Below, piece by piece: positions 31,785 through 41,183 of a stretch of DNA of 64,000 nucleotides. Position numbers and translations under genes: made by a program. The notes beneath the pieces are model-generated. The model saw only the letters and a program-made list of their open reading frames with translations. It was not told the origin of the DNA and did not search any database. Numbering within the stretch: the first letter of the stretch is position 1; each line of letters opens with the position of its first letter. This DNA comes from Catellatospora vulcania (GTDB lineage: Bacteria; Actinomycetota; Actinomycetes; Mycobacteriales; Micromonosporaceae), in assembly GCF_009720385.1 (NCBI RefSeq), contig NZ_WARX01000007.1, forward strand, positions 248,001 through 312,000, given 5' to 3'.

Positions 31785-32303
31785 TCAGGCGGAGGCGGCC
31801 CTCTGCAGGGTCACGAAGTGCCGCATCCGGGACCGGTCCTCGGGGAAGTAACTCTCCCAGTCCTCGTCCAGCCGCATCCAGCTGGCCTGCTGCCCGTCCT
31901 CCCCGGTCAGCGGGGTCGAGGCGGGCACTACCGCTGCGTAGGAGAGGGACAGCGTCGGCGGAAGCTCCGGATGGAACGCGCGCACCGCCACCGCCGCCGG
32001 CTCGCCCAGCAGTTCCACCCGCAGACCGGTCTCCTCGAACAGCTCCCGCGCCGCTCCCTCGCGAGGCGTCTCCCCGGGCTCGACCCTGCCGCCCGGCGGC
32101 ACCCAGGCCCGCCATGGGTGGCGGACCAACACGACATGGGTGAAATCAGGATCGAACACCCAGGCTTCGGCGCCAAGGGGCTCCGCCGGGCCCTGAACCG
32201 CGACGTCCAGCCAGCTCTGTGCATCGTCGAACTTCAGCACCGCCGCCGCCGCATCAGACTTCGCGGCATCGAGGACTAGCTGCTCAAGGCGAGTAGGGGC
32301 CAT
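31785..32303 (-). CDS. NUDIX hydrolase
   Basis: 172 aa. Complete NUDIX box in WVPPGGRVEPGETPREGAARELFEETGLRVELLGE (G-x5-E-x7-REUxEExGU). It would hydrolyse a nucleoside diphosphate linked to a variable moiety using Mg2+. The N-terminal 30 residues precede the Nudix fold and are specific to this protein. It converges with the hypothetical gene at 31113. Confidence 0.88.
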   Translation of the reverse strand: MAPTRLEQLVLDAAKSDAAAAVLKFDDAQSWLDVAVQGPAEPLGAEAWVFDPDFTHVVLVRHPWRAWVPPGGRVEPGETPREGAARELFEETGLRVELLGEPAAVAVRAFHPELPPTLSLSYAAVVPASTPLTGEDGQQASWMRLDEDWESYFPEDRSRMRHFVTLQRAASA

Positions 32304-32414
32304 GGGCGCACGCTAGTGGAACCCTCTGACATCCACTCGGTGCCGCGTCTGGAGACGTAGGTGCGAGACCTCGGGCGCAGGAGTCCGACGTGGTCGGCGG
32401 CGTGCTGCCGCTGA

Positions 32415-32450
32415 GCTGAGCCGCGGATCGGGCTGACGGCTCGGCTCAGC
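32415..32450 (-). terminator. Hairpin at the 3' end of the 32446 gene
   Basis: GCTGAGCCG (32415-32423) pairs with CGGCTCAGC (32442-32450). The right arm overlaps the stop codon of the minus-strand gene, placing the stem right at its end. Confidence 0.5.
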
Positions 32451-32784
32451 GCTGCTCGACGACGGCACTCGTGCCGGAGCCGGGGCGCGACTCCCACTGC
32501 CAGGTCTCGTCCAGCCGCATCCGGCCGTCGGGCAGCAGGGACAGCACGGACACGCAGTGCCCGGTCGAGGTCTGCCCGTCGGTGTTGAGCTGCGTGTACC
32601 GGAAGTCGAGCTGGTCGCCGTCGCGGGTGCCGACGAGGAAGCCGCGCCGGATCGCGCCACCGGCGTACTCGGCCCAGATCATGCCTTCGTGCTCGTGGTA
32701 GTCGAAGACCGTATGCGTGCCGACCTCGCCACCCGCGACCTCGGCCACCGCCGCGAAGCGGCACCCGTCCAGTGATGCGATCAT
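32446..32784 (-). CDS. Small conserved beta-barrel-like protein, 112 aa
   Basis: [53 protein letters not shown] then [38 protein letters not shown]. This family is often labelled N-acetylglutamate synthase in annotations; nothing in the sequence supports that activity. The repeated strand-turn pattern suggests a small beta barrel. Start chosen at the first Met of the conserved block. Confidence 0.65.
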   Translation of the reverse strand: MIASLDGCRFAAVAEVAGGEVGTHTVFDYHEHEGMIWAEYAGGAIRRGFLVGTRDGDQLDFRYTQLNTDGQTSTGHCVSVLSLLPDGRMRLDETWQWESRPGSGTSAVVEQR

Positions 32785-32837
32785 GACCCAGATGGTGGCA
32801 TCCCGCGCCTGACCGCCGGAACCCGCCGCCTGCGGCT

Positions 32838-32899
32838 CGCAGTTTCGGGGAAAGTGCACCTACCGAGCCGTCGATTCGTGCACTTTCCCCGAAACTGCG
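32838..32899. repeat. 22-bp perfect inverted repeat
   Basis: The arm at 32838-32859 (containing CAGTTTCGGGGAAAGTGC) is exactly reverse-complemented at 32878-32899, with an 18-nt loop. It is one of the strongest hairpins in the window and is not next to the end of a gene on the plus strand; it lies upstream of the 32446 gene. It looks like a dispersed palindromic element. Confidence 0.75.
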
Positions 32900-32900
32900 G

Positions 32901-32954
32901 GCCGTGCAAGCCGTGCAAGCCGTGCAAGCCGTGCAAGCCGTGCAAGCCGTGCAA
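32901..32954. repeat. Six tandem copies of a 9-bp unit
   Basis: GCCGTGCAA is repeated six times without variation, beginning 1 bp after the 22-bp inverted repeat; a seventh, degenerate unit (GCCGAGCGG) follows. No coding gene covers it. A variable-number tandem repeat is likely. Confidence 0.85.
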
Positions 32955-33037
32955 GCCGAGCGGGCCGGGCGGGCGGGTCGGGCGGTCGTGGTGCTGGTCG
33001 TGGGGGTGAGGGGTGGGTGGCGTGAAATGATCCACCC

Positions 33038-34132
33038 ATGCTGACCCGCCGCGATCTCAACCGTGCCCTGCTCGCGCGTCAGTTGCTGCTGGAGCGCTCG
33101 CCGATGGCCCCGCTGGAGGCGATCGAGCACCTCGCGGGTCTGCCCGCGCAGGCGCCGAACCCGCCGTACATCGGGCTGTGGACGCGGCTGCGGGACTTCC
33201 GGATCGAGGACCTCTCGGAGCTGCTCACCTCCCGGGCCGCCGTGCGGCTGGCGCTGATGCAGGCGACTCCGCACCTGGTCAGCGCCCGGGACGCCCGTCG
33301 GCTGCGGCCGCCGCTGCAGGTCGTGCAGGACCGGAACCTGACCGCCGCGTCGCACGAGCGGCTGCGCGGGGCCGACCCGGCCCAGGTCGCGGCGGCGGCA
33401 CGGGTCCTGGTCGAGCAGCGGCCGTACACCGTCAAGGAGCTGGGTGCGGCGCTGGCGGGCCAGTGGCCGGACGCCGACCCCGCCGCGCTCGGGGCGGCTG
33501 CGCGGGCGGGGCTGCCGCTGGTGCAGGTACCGCCGCACGGGCTCTGGGGCGCTGTCGGGCAGCCTGCGTGGACCACGGTCGAGCACTGGCTCGGGGCGGG
33601 CGACGGCCCGGCGGCCACCGTCGACGACCTGTTCCTGCGGTATCTGGCGGCGTTCGGCCCGGCGACGGTCCGCGATGTGCAGGCGTGGTCGGGGCTCGGC
33701 GGGCTGGGCGAGGTCGCCGACCGGCTCGGCGACCGGCTGGTGGCTTACCGCGACGAGCAGGGCGCCGAGCTGCTCGATCTGCCCGAAGCACCGCTGCCGC
33801 ACCCCGACACCCCCGCGCCTGCGCGGTACCTCGCGGACTTCGACGCGATGCTGGACGCGTACGACGACACCAGCCGGATCATGGACGACCGGGACCGCCG
33901 TGACGTGTTCGCCGTGCCCGGGGTCGTGCCCGGCACGGTGCTGGTGGACGGGTTCGTCCAGGCGATCTGGACGATCACCAGAAAGAAGGGCGCGGCGACG
34001 CTGGTCGTGCGTCCCCTGTTCCAGATCCCGACCCGGGACGTGCAGGACCTGACCGAGGAGGGCGAGCGGCTGCTCGCGTTCGCCGCACCGGACGCCACCC
34101 GGCGGGACGTGCGGTTCAACTCCCGCTGGTGA
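33038..34132 (+). CDS. Winged-helix DNA-binding domain protein (AlkX/YcaQ-like family)
   Basis: 364 aa. N-terminus MLTRRDLNRALLARQLLLERSPMAPLEAIEHLAGLPAQAPNPPYIGLWTRL is the opening of the winged-helix DNA-binding family, with VDDLFLRYLAAFGPATVRDVQAWSGLG in the middle and PGTVLVDGFVQAIWTI near the end. Its closest described relatives are DNA glycosylases of the AlkZ/YcaQ group that unhook interstrand crosslinks; the catalytic QxQ or equivalent motif is not evident (the aligned segment is PAQAPN), so glycosylase activity is uncertain. A palindromic terminator follows. Confidence 0.8.
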   Translation: MLTRRDLNRALLARQLLLERSPMAPLEAIEHLAGLPAQAPNPPYIGLWTRLRDFRIEDLSELLTSRAAVRLALMQATPHLVSARDARRLRPPLQVVQDRNLTAASHERLRGADPAQVAAAARVLVEQRPYTVKELGAALAGQWPDADPAALGAAARAGLPLVQVPPHGLWGAVGQPAWTTVEHWLGAGDGPAATVDDLFLRYLAAFGPATVRDVQAWSGLGGLGEVADRLGDRLVAYRDEQGAELLDLPEAPLPHPDTPAPARYLADFDAMLDAYDDTSRIMDDRDRRDVFAVPGVVPGTVLVDGFVQAIWTITRKKGAATLVVRPLFQIPTRDVQDLTEEGERLLAFAAPDATRRDVRFNSRW

Positions 34133-34148
34133 AGCGTGAGACGAAGAA

Positions 34149-34178
34149 GCCGGCGTCACGCGATCGCGTGACGCCGGC
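34149..34178. terminator. 30-bp perfect palindrome between convergent genes
   Basis: GCCGGCGTCACGCGA and its exact reverse complement are adjacent (34149-34163, 34164-34178), with no loop bases. It lies 17 bp after the winged-helix gene and 17 bp before the 3' end of the secreted protein gene, a bidirectional terminator position. Confidence 0.8.
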
Positions 34179-34194
34179 GTTCTGGAGGCAGACG

Positions 34195-37100
34195 TTACGA
34201 GGTGTACGCCTCGAACTCGGAGATCTGCCCGGCCGGCCAGCCGCTGTTGGCAGTGACGGTCAGCCGGAGGTGCCGTGCTGCGGCTGCCGGGAACGTGATG
34301 GTCACCGTGTTTCCGGTGGCCGGGTCGAAGGTGTAGGTCGCGGTGGCCTTCAGGGTGTTGAAGGTGGAGCCGTCGGTGCTGCCGGTGACGGCGATGGTCT
34401 GGGTGCGGGTGGCCCAGGCGGTCGCGGGCGGCAGTTTGAGCACGACCCGGCCGACCGTCTGCGCGGAGCCCAGGTCGACCTGCACCCACTGCGGGAACGC
34501 GTTGTTGGCGCTCTCCCAGTAGCTGCTGGCGTTGCCGTCGGTGACGTTGCCCGAGCCGTAGTTCTGGGTGCTGGACGACTGGCTGGTCGCCTTGTTCAGC
34601 GCCAGGTTGACGTTCGCCGCGGGGTTGCCGGTGCCGCTCAGCGTCACCGTGGCCGGGCTGTTGGTCGCGCTGCTGGTGACGGTCAGGGCACCGGTGCGTA
34701 CGCCGGTCGCGGTCGGCCGGAACACGGCGGTGACGAGGCAGGACGCCCCGGCCGCGAGGGTGGTGCCGCAGTTGTTGGTCTGCGTGAAGTCACCGGTCAC
34801 CGTGATCGAGGAGACGGTCGCGGCGGCGGTGCCGCTGTTCGACACCGTGATCGTCTGGCCGGTGCTCGATCCGCCGACGGTGGTCGCCGCGAAGGTGATC
34901 GAAGTGGGGGCGGCCGACACGGACGCGGTGCCGGTCGTGGTTCCGGTGCCGGTCAGCGCAACGGTCCGGGGGCTGTTGGTCGCGTTGCCGGCGATGGTCA
35001 GTGTGCCGTTGCGGACACCGGCCGCCGTGGGGTGGAACGTCACCGTGACGGTGCAGTTCGCTCCGGGGGCGAGGGTCGCGCCGCAGGTTGTGACCAGGGT
35101 GTAGTCGCCAGTCGCGGTGATCGACGAAACCGTGGCGGTGGCGGTGCCCGTGTTGGACAGGGTCACCGTCTGCCATTCGCTGTTGGCGTTGACGGGGGTC
35201 GGCTCGAACGTCAGCGACGACGGGTTCGTCGCGAACGTGGCCGATCCGGTGCCGGTGCCGGTGGCGTACACCTCGAAGGCGGAGATCTGGCCCGCGGGCC
35301 AACCGGTGTTGCCGGTGATGTTGAGCCGCAGGTAGCGGGCGTTGACGGCGGGGAAGACGATGCTGACCGTGTTTCCGGTGGCCGGGTCGAAGGTGTAGCC
35401 CGTCGACGCGACGACGGTCGAGAAGTTCGAACCGTCGAGGCTGCCGTGCACCGACAGGGTCTGCACCCGGGTCGCCCAGGCCGCCGGCGGCGGCAGCTTG
35501 AGCGTCACCTTGCCCACGCTCGTCGACGTGCCGAGGTCGACCTGGACCCACTGCGGGAACGCGTTGTTGGCGCTCTCCCAGTAGGAGCCCGGGTCGGTGT
35601 CGGTGACGTTGCCCGCCGGGTAGCCGCCCTGCGCCGAGGATGCCGAGGTCGGCTTGCCCGCGGCCACGTTGACGGTGCCGGTCCCGGTGACGCCGGTGCC
35701 GGTGAGCTGGACCGCGATGGCGCCCTGGCCGTCGTCGCCGGTGATCGAGTAGATCGCGGACTGGGCCCCGGTGGCGGTCGGGGTGAAGGTGACCGTCTGG
35801 TGGATGACGTCACCGGGGGACAGCTGCTGGCCCTCGGAGACGGGGGTGGTGGTGTTGAACGCGCCGACCGGCGGCGCGGCCTTGGTGAGGGTCAGCGTGA
35901 TGTTGCCGGTGTTGGCGATGTCGAAGGTGTGCGTGGCGGTCTGGCCGACCGGCACCGAGCCGAACGCGACCGGGTTCGGGGTGATGGTCAGGTGCGGTGC
36001 GCCGGTGACCGCGGTGCCGGAGATCGGCACGGTGACCGCGCCCGCGTTGCTGGTCACCGTCAGCGAGCCGGTCTGGTTGCCAGCGACCGTCGGGGTGTAC
36101 TTGACCGACACCGAGACCGACGCGCCCGGGGCCAGCGTGGAGCCGTTGGCGGGGAAACCGGTGGCGGTGAACGGGGCGGCGGGCGGCGTGGACCCGGTGA
36201 TGGTGACCGCCGAGGTGCCGGTGTTGGCGATGCTCACGCTGATCGTCTTGTTCGCGCCGGTCGGCACGGTGCCGAACGACAGCGCCGACGGCGTCGCGCC
36301 CAGGCCGGTCTGCGTACCGGTGCCGTGCAGGTCGAACGAGACGACACCGCTGTCCGTGGTGAATGTCAGCGCACCGGTCGCGCCGCCGGTTCCGGCCGGG
36401 GTGAAGCGCACCGGCACGGCGAGGGTCTGCCCCGTGGTGAGGCTGCGCGGCAGCGACGGCGGGGTCGCGCCGAACGGGGCCCCGGTCGTGATCGCCGAGA
36501 TGGTCACTGTGCGGGTGGCGGTCACCGTGACGGTCGCGTTGGCGGTGCTGCCGACGGCGACGTTGCCGAAGTCGGTCGGCGGGCTGTTCAGGGCCGAGGT
36601 GGTGGGCCTGCCGAAGCCGTAGATGCGGCCGTCGCGGGTGCCGACGTAGACGCGGCCGTTGTCGGTGGCGGGGGTGGCGAACTTGGTGGCGGTGCCGATG
36701 GGCGCGGAGTAGCGCAGGTTCAGCCGCCCGTTGACGGGCAGCGCGTCGTATGCCCGCAGCTGGCCGTTGGCGCCGGTGGACCCGTCGCTGTAGACGACCC
36801 AGACGATGGCGGTGCCCGACGTGGTCCCGGTGGACGTGACGACCGGCGAGCCCGAGGTGTAGCCGAACGTCGACGAGCTGGTCCCGGCGGAGCTGAGCAC
36901 GGGCAGGCCGCTGCCGTTGACGCCGTATTTCAGCGCGCGCAGGAAGCCCTGGTTCTCGACGTTGTACACGTAGCCGCCGTCGCCGCCCCAGAACGCGGGG
37001 TGGCCCCAGACGCCGTTGTACGGTCCGGCCGGTGCGCCGACGGAGGCGTCCGTGCCGCCGGGGCCCTGGGCGTTGCCGCCGAGGTTGTCGCGGTCGAGCA

Positions 37101-38181
37101 GGTAGACGCGGCCGTCCTTGCCGGTCTGCACGAGCAGCCGCGGGTGGGCCGCGGTGCCGAACCCGGCGGGCAGCGCCATCGGGCCGCCGGAGCCGAAGTC
37201 GGTGTCGTCCTGGTCCAGCCTGGTGTTGTTGAAGGGGCTGAAGAAGTCCCGGGCGGCCAGCGAGCCGTCGCCGTTGACCTGCAGCCGGATGACCGACTCG
37301 GCCAGCGTGCCGGGCGGGCTGAACCCGGGTCCGGGGGCGGGGGAGACGCCGTTGCCGGTGGCCACGATGATCCGGCCGGGGCCGTCGGAGACCAGGCCGC
37401 CGCCGGACTGCCAGATGCCGGCCATGCCGTTGGACCGGCCGGCCTCGGTCGACCAGAGCGTCGACATGGCGGGGGTGCTCGTCTTGACGCCGGCGACGTA
37501 GCCGACGTACGGGCCGTAGTCGCAGTGGCTGGCGAAGCCGGCGTAGATCACGCCGTCGAGCAGCAGCAGGCCCGGCCGCTGGGCGGCGGTGCGCGGGTTG
37601 AACACGTTGGCCGGGTCGTTGGTCGGCGAGCCCTGGATGGTGACCGGCCAGCCGGCCCGCTCGACGCCGGTCGCCGGGTTGACCGAGTGCAGGTAGAAGT
37701 GCGGGTGCGCGGTGTCCGGGCCGTCGTTGACCTTGGCCATGAAGTACACGGCGTTGGTCGCCGGGTCGTACACCGGGGTGCTGGTGATGCCGATGTCGGG
37801 CACCAGGTCGCCGCAGCCGATGGCCGAGGCGGGCCAGGACGGGCCGACGTTGCGCGACCAGGTGACCGCGCCGGTCACCGCGTTGAGGCCGTAGACCCAG
37901 TTCTTCTCGGTGACGGCGATGACGGTGCCGGCCACGACGATCGGCTGGGCGTACACCTGGCCGTCGACCGCGGTCGAGAACAGCTGGCCGAAGTCGGCGG
38001 CCGAGACGGCCGAGGGCGCCAGGCCGGGCTCGTTCTGGTCCCAGCCGGTGCGCAGGGTGTCGACCGAGATCGTGGTCTCGTCGGCGGCGGCGGTGTGGGG
38101 CAGCACCAGGACGGCGGCCAGGAGCAGCGCTCCCGGGAGGAGCCCGGCGAGTGTTCGACGTATGCGGGTGGACAGATGCAC
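34195..38181 (-). CDS. Large secreted beta-propeller / choice-of-anchor / discoidin protein
   Basis: 1328 aa from GTG 38181 (GAGGAG at 38188-38193). A signal peptide (RTLAGLLPGALLLAAVLVL, cleaved near TAAA-DE) is followed by a PQQ-like beta-propeller (about 35-525; GRVYVGTRDGRIYGFG), three choice-of-anchor D type repeats (530-835; FGTVPTGANKTISVSIANTGT), a discoidin domain (835-975), two more anchor repeats and a second discoidin domain (1190-1328). The discoidin domains share the DNA around 34494 and 35552 (YWESANNAFPQWVQVDLG), a recent internal duplication. It is probably an extracellular carbohydrate- or surface-binding protein; no enzymatic site is obvious. It is divergent from the biosynthetic cluster. 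Confidence 0.82.
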   Translation of the reverse strand: MHLSTRIRRTLAGLLPGALLLAAVLVLPHTAAADETTISVDTLRTGWDQNEPGLAPSAVSAADFGQLFSTAVDGQVYAQPIVVAGTVIAVTEKNWVYGLNAVTGAVTWSRNVGPSWPASAIGCGDLVPDIGITSTPVYDPATNAVYFMAKVNDGPDTAHPHFYLHSVNPATGVERAGWPVTIQGSPTNDPANVFNPRTAAQRPGLLLLDGVIYAGFASHCDYGPYVGYVAGVKTSTPAMSTLWSTEAGRSNGMAGIWQSGGGLVSDGPGRIIVATGNGVSPAPGPGFSPPGTLAESVIRLQVNGDGSLAARDFFSPFNNTRLDQDDTDFGSGGPMALPAGFGTAAHPRLLVQTGKDGRVYLLDRDNLGGNAQGPGGTDASVGAPAGPYNGVWGHPAFWGGDGGYVYNVENQGFLRALKYGVNGSGLPVLSSAGTSSSTFGYTSGSPVVTSTGTTSGTAIVWVVYSDGSTGANGQLRAYDALPVNGRLNLRYSAPIGTATKFATPATDNGRVYVGTRDGRIYGFGRPTTSALNSPPTDFGNVAVGSTANATVTVTATRTVTISAITTGAPFGATPPSLPRSLTTGQTLAVPVRFTPAGTGGATGALTFTTDSGVVSFDLHGTGTQTGLGATPSALSFGTVPTGANKTISVSIANTGTSAVTITGSTPPAAPFTATGFPANGSTLAPGASVSVSVKYTPTVAGNQTGSLTVTSNAGAVTVPISGTAVTGAPHLTITPNPVAFGSVPVGQTATHTFDIANTGNITLTLTKAAPPVGAFNTTTPVSEGQQLSPGDVIHQTVTFTPTATGAQSAIYSITGDDGQGAIAVQLTGTGVTGTGTVNVAAGKPTSASSAQGGYPAGNVTDTDPGSYWESANNAFPQWVQVDLGTSTSVGKVTLKLPPPAAWATRVQTLSVHGSLDGSNFSTVVASTGYTFDPATGNTVSIVFPAVNARYLRLNITGNTGWPAGQISAFEVYATGTGTGSATFATNPSSLTFEPTPVNANSEWQTVTLSNTGTATATVSSITATGDYTLVTTCGATLAPGANCTVTVTFHPTAAGVRNGTLTIAGNATNSPRTVALTGTGTTTGTASVSAAPTSITFAATTVGGSSTGQTITVSNSGTAAATVSSITVTGDFTQTNNCGTTLAAGASCLVTAVFRPTATGVRTGALTVTSSATNSPATVTLSGTGNPAANVNLALNKATSQSSSTQNYGSGNVTDGNASSYWESANNAFPQWVQVDLGSAQTVGRVVLKLPPATAWATRTQTIAVTGSTDGSTFNTLKATATYTFDPATGNTVTITFPAAAARHLRLTVTANSGWPAGQISEFEAYTS

Positions 38182-38449
38182 GACCTGCTCCTCGGTGAGG
38201 CACCGGAGACCGGCGGAACCGGGTGGGCCGTGGCGGCGGGCACCGTCCGGCCTGAATGGAGCGAACGGTAATCTTGTCGATACCTGCGCGCAAGATACTG
38301 ACATTGAGTTGAAATATTTGTAGGTTAGGTCTCTTAAGATTTTGCACAGCAGCTGTCCCTGACATCTGCACTGTCCAATGTCGACCAGGCGTTCGGCCAT
38401 AGATGAGTCCCACTCCCGCAGGATTTCGCGATGTGGTAGGACTGTGCCC
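38182..38449. promoter_or_regulatory. Divergent promoter region, low-GC
   Basis: 268 bp between the secreted protein and P450 genes, visibly more AT-rich than the surroundings (for example around 38300-38345). ATCTTG (38271-38276) is reverse-complemented by CAAGAT (38291-38296). No sigma consensus could be named; a TAGGAC near 38437 could be a -10 for a leaderless P450 mRNA. Confidence 0.45.
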
Positions 38450-39649
38450 ATGGACCTGGGCATGCTCCTTTCCGAGCAGGGACGAGTGGACCCGCCGGCG
38501 CTCTACGCGCGCCTGCACCGCGAAGGTGTCGTGCAGGCCGTGGACGAGGGCGCGCAGGGCTTCGCCGTAGCCGTGTACGGCTTCGAGGCGGTCGCCCAGG
38601 TGCTCAAGGACCCCAGGTTCCGTCAGCTCGACGCGGACTACCTGGACCTGCACACCCCGCAGTGGCGGCGCCATCCCGCGCTGCGGGTGCTGCGCGACTC
38701 GATGTTCTTCACCGACGGGCCGGCCCACGACGGCGTGCGGCAGATCATCGGGCGGGCGTTCACCGCGCGCCGGGTGGCCGCGCTGGAGCACGCGATGACG
38801 GAGCTGACCGAGCGCCTGCTCGACCGGCTGGCCCAGCTCGCCGCGGACGGCCCGGTCGAGTTCATGGGCGAGTTCGCCTACCTGCTGCCCAGCAGTGTGA
38901 TGGCCGAGCTGCTGGGCGTGCCGCAGGAGGATCTGGCCTGGTTCCGGCCGCGGGTGCTGGCGATCGGGGCGATCCTCGAACTCGACGGCGCGAACTGGCG
39001 CAACATGGTGCGCGCCGACACGGCGGCCAAGGAGCTGTCGGCGTACTTCACGGACCTGGTGGCGCTGCGCCGCGCCGAGCCCCGCGACGACCTGATCAGC
39101 CTGCTGGCCGCCACGGATCTGAGTGACGACGCGCTCGTCGCCAATCTGATCACGACCTTCAACGCCGGCTTCGTGACGACGACCCACCTGCTCGGCAACG
39201 GCCTGACCATGCTGCTGGAGCGCCCGCACCTGCGCGCGGAGCTGGGCGCCCACAACGTCGGCTCGTACGTCGACGAGATGCTGCGCTTCGAGCCGCCGGT
39301 GCAGATCCTGGTCCGGTACGCGCCGGAGGACGCCGAGATCGAGGGCGTGCCCTGCCCGGCCGGTCAGGCCGTGCTCGTGATGATCGGGGCGGCGAACCGC
39401 GACCCGGCCCGGTTCACCGACCCGGACACCTTCGACCCTGCCCGGCCCGATCCCGGGTCGCTTAGCTTCGGCTTCGGCCCGCACTACTGCCTCGGCGCGG
39501 CACTGAGCCGCCTGGAGGGGCAGGTCGCGTTCCCGGCGCTGTTCGACCGGTTCCCTGACCTGGCCCTGGCGCAGCAGCCCGGCAACGCGCCCAAGCCGCT
39601 GATCCTGCGCGGGCACGACACGCTCACCGTGGCGTGCCATGGCCGCTGA
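38450..39649 (+). CDS. Cytochrome P450
   Basis: 399 aa. All P450 marks are present: I-helix AGFVTTTHLLG (oxygen-activating Thr), K-helix EMLRFEPPV (ExxR), and the heme loop FGFGPHYCLGAALSRLE with the axial thiolate C347. Bacterial class I type needing ferredoxin, none of which is encoded nearby. It overlaps the AMP-ligase gene by 11 bp, so both belong to the same transcript and probably oxidise or activate a product building block, or tailor the final product. Confidence 0.92.
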   Translation: MDLGMLLSEQGRVDPPALYARLHREGVVQAVDEGAQGFAVAVYGFEAVAQVLKDPRFRQLDADYLDLHTPQWRRHPALRVLRDSMFFTDGPAHDGVRQIIGRAFTARRVAALEHAMTELTERLLDRLAQLAADGPVEFMGEFAYLLPSSVMAELLGVPQEDLAWFRPRVLAIGAILELDGANWRNMVRADTAAKELSAYFTDLVALRRAEPRDDLISLLAATDLSDDALVANLITTFNAGFVTTTHLLGNGLTMLLERPHLRAELGAHNVGSYVDEMLRFEPPVQILVRYAPEDAEIEGVPCPAGQAVLVMIGAANRDPARFTDPDTFDPARPDPGSLSFGFGPHYCLGAALSRLEGQVAFPALFDRFPDLALAQQPGNAPKPLILRGHDTLTVACHGR

Positions 39650-41183
39650 GGACAACTACGTCCGGCGGGGACTGGAGCTGTTCGCGGGTCACGGTGCGGC
39701 CGAGGCGATCGTGCACGGCGACCGGCGGATCACGTACGCCCAGCTGCGCGCAGGGGTGCTGGGCATGGCCGGGGCGCTGCAAGGGCACGGCGTCGGGCCG
39801 GGCTCGGCGATCGCGGTGCTGGCGGGCAACCAGCCCGAGGCCGTGTACGCGCAGCTGGCGCTGCACCTGCTGGGCTGCCGGTCGGTGTGGGTCGCGCCGA
39901 ACGCGCCGCCCTCGCAGAGCGCGCAATACCTGGCACTGGCCGAGGTCGACGGGTTCGTCTACGACGCCCGCACCCATGCCGCGCCCGGCGCGGCGCTGGC
40001 CGAACAGGTTCCGCACCTGCCCGTGCTGTGTTTCGGGGCGGGCGGGGCCGGCCCCGACCTCACCGGGTCGGCCGGGGACGTGCTGCCGCCGGTGACGGAC
40101 GCCGAGCCGCAGTCGCTGTTCCAGACCGGCGGCACGACGGGCCTGCCGAAGCTGGTGCACCACCGGCACGGCTTCTTCGCCAACGTGCTCGCCGCGGCGC
40201 AGCGCCAGCTCGACGCCGGGGCCCCGCGGCTGCGGCAGCTCGCGGTGGCCGGGTTCTGGCACTCCAGCCAGCAGGCCGCGGGGCTGATCACGCTGTTCAG
40301 CGGCGGGCTGCTGGTGCAGCACGACGGCTTCGACGCCGGGCGGTTCCTGGCCGCCGTGCAGCAGGAGCGGATCACCGTGGCGACGCTGCCGCCGCCGATG
40401 CTCTACCAGGTGCTCGACCACCCGGACCTGGCCGCCGCCGACACCACCAGCCTGACCATGCTGTCCTGCGCGGGCAGCGCCATCGCGCCGTCCCGGCTGG
40501 CGCAGGCCATGGCGCGGTTCGGCCCGGTGCTGCTCGTCGCGTACGGGATGAGCGAGGCGACGCTGCTGGCCGCCTACCCGACGGCCCAGCACGATCCGGC
40601 GTTCCCGCAGCGGCTCGCCTCGTGCGGCCGGCCGCTGCCGCCGTCCCGCGTCGAGATCCGCGACGACGCGGGACGGCTCGTCGCCCCTGGCGAGGTGGGT
40701 GAGGTCTGGGCGTCGGCGCGGCTGATGACCTCCGGCTACTGGGGCCAGGCCGACCTGACCGCGCAGACGCTGGTGGACGGCTGGCTGCGCACCGGGGACG
40801 TCGGCTACTTCGACGCGGACGGGTACCTCTACCTCGTCGACCGGGCCAAGGACATGATCGTGACCGGGCTGACGTCGTCCAACGTGTACTCCCGCACGGT
40901 CGAGGACGTGCTCAACGCCCACCCTGCGGTGAGCGCCGCCGCGGTGATCGGGGTCCCGGACGAGCGGTTGGGCGAGGCGGTGCACGCCGTCGTGCAGCTT
41001 TTTCCGGGCGTCTCGGTCGACATCGACGAATTGCGGCAATGGTGTGTGGAGCGCCTCAATTCACTGTGGGCGCCGCAGACAGTCGACATCGTGGATCGCC
41101 TTCCGCTGACCGGGCTCGGCAAGATCGACAAGAAGCTGCTGCGGGCGAAGTGCCTGGACAATAGGGATATGGCCCGCCGATAG
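39639..41183 (+). CDS. AMP-dependent acyl/aryl ligase (ANL superfamily)
   Basis: 514 aa. ANL motifs: A3 SLFQTGGTTGLPKLVHH, A5 VAYGMSEATLLAAYP, A7 GWLRTGDVGYFDADGYLYLVDRAKDMIVTG, A10 PLTGLGKIDKKLL with the catalytic Lys. It activates a carboxylic acid as an adenylate and usually transfers it to CoA or a carrier protein. The N-terminus LLGCRSVWVAPNAPPSQSAQYLALAEVD fits the fatty-acid/aryl-CoA ligase branch rather than an amino-acid adenylation domain. Probably supplies the starter acid of the cluster. Confidence 0.88.
   Translation: MAAEDNYVRRGLELFAGHGAAEAIVHGDRRITYAQLRAGVLGMAGALQGHGVGPGSAIAVLAGNQPEAVYAQLALHLLGCRSVWVAPNAPPSQSAQYLALAEVDGFVYDARTHAAPGAALAEQVPHLPVLCFGAGGAGPDLTGSAGDVLPPVTDAEPQSLFQTGGTTGLPKLVHHRHGFFANVLAAAQRQLDAGAPRLRQLAVAGFWHSSQQAAGLITLFSGGLLVQHDGFDAGRFLAAVQQERITVATLPPPMLYQVLDHPDLAAADTTSLTMLSCAGSAIAPSRLAQAMARFGPVLLVAYGMSEATLLAAYPTAQHDPAFPQRLASCGRPLPPSRVEIRDDAGRLVAPGEVGEVWASARLMTSGYWGQADLTAQTLVDGWLRTGDVGYFDADGYLYLVDRAKDMIVTGLTSSNVYSRTVEDVLNAHPAVSAAAVIGVPDERLGEAVHAVVQLFPGVSVDIDELRQWCVERLNSLWAPQTVDIVDRLPLTGLGKIDKKLLRAKCLDNRDMARR

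Noticed and set aside
32446-32784. N-acetylglutamate synthase function for the 112-aa protein
   Set aside because: No GNAT or kinase motif is present; the name seems to be a propagated label.
32901-32954. CRISPR-like array of 9-bp units
   Set aside because: Units are 9 bp with no spacers between them; this is a tandem repeat, not a CRISPR array, and no cas gene is present.
34195-38181. Calling the secreted protein a quinoprotein dehydrogenase
   Set aside because: The propeller repeats are PQQ-like, but the Cys-Cys, metal and catalytic Asp motifs of quinoprotein dehydrogenases are not visible; the call stays at binding protein.
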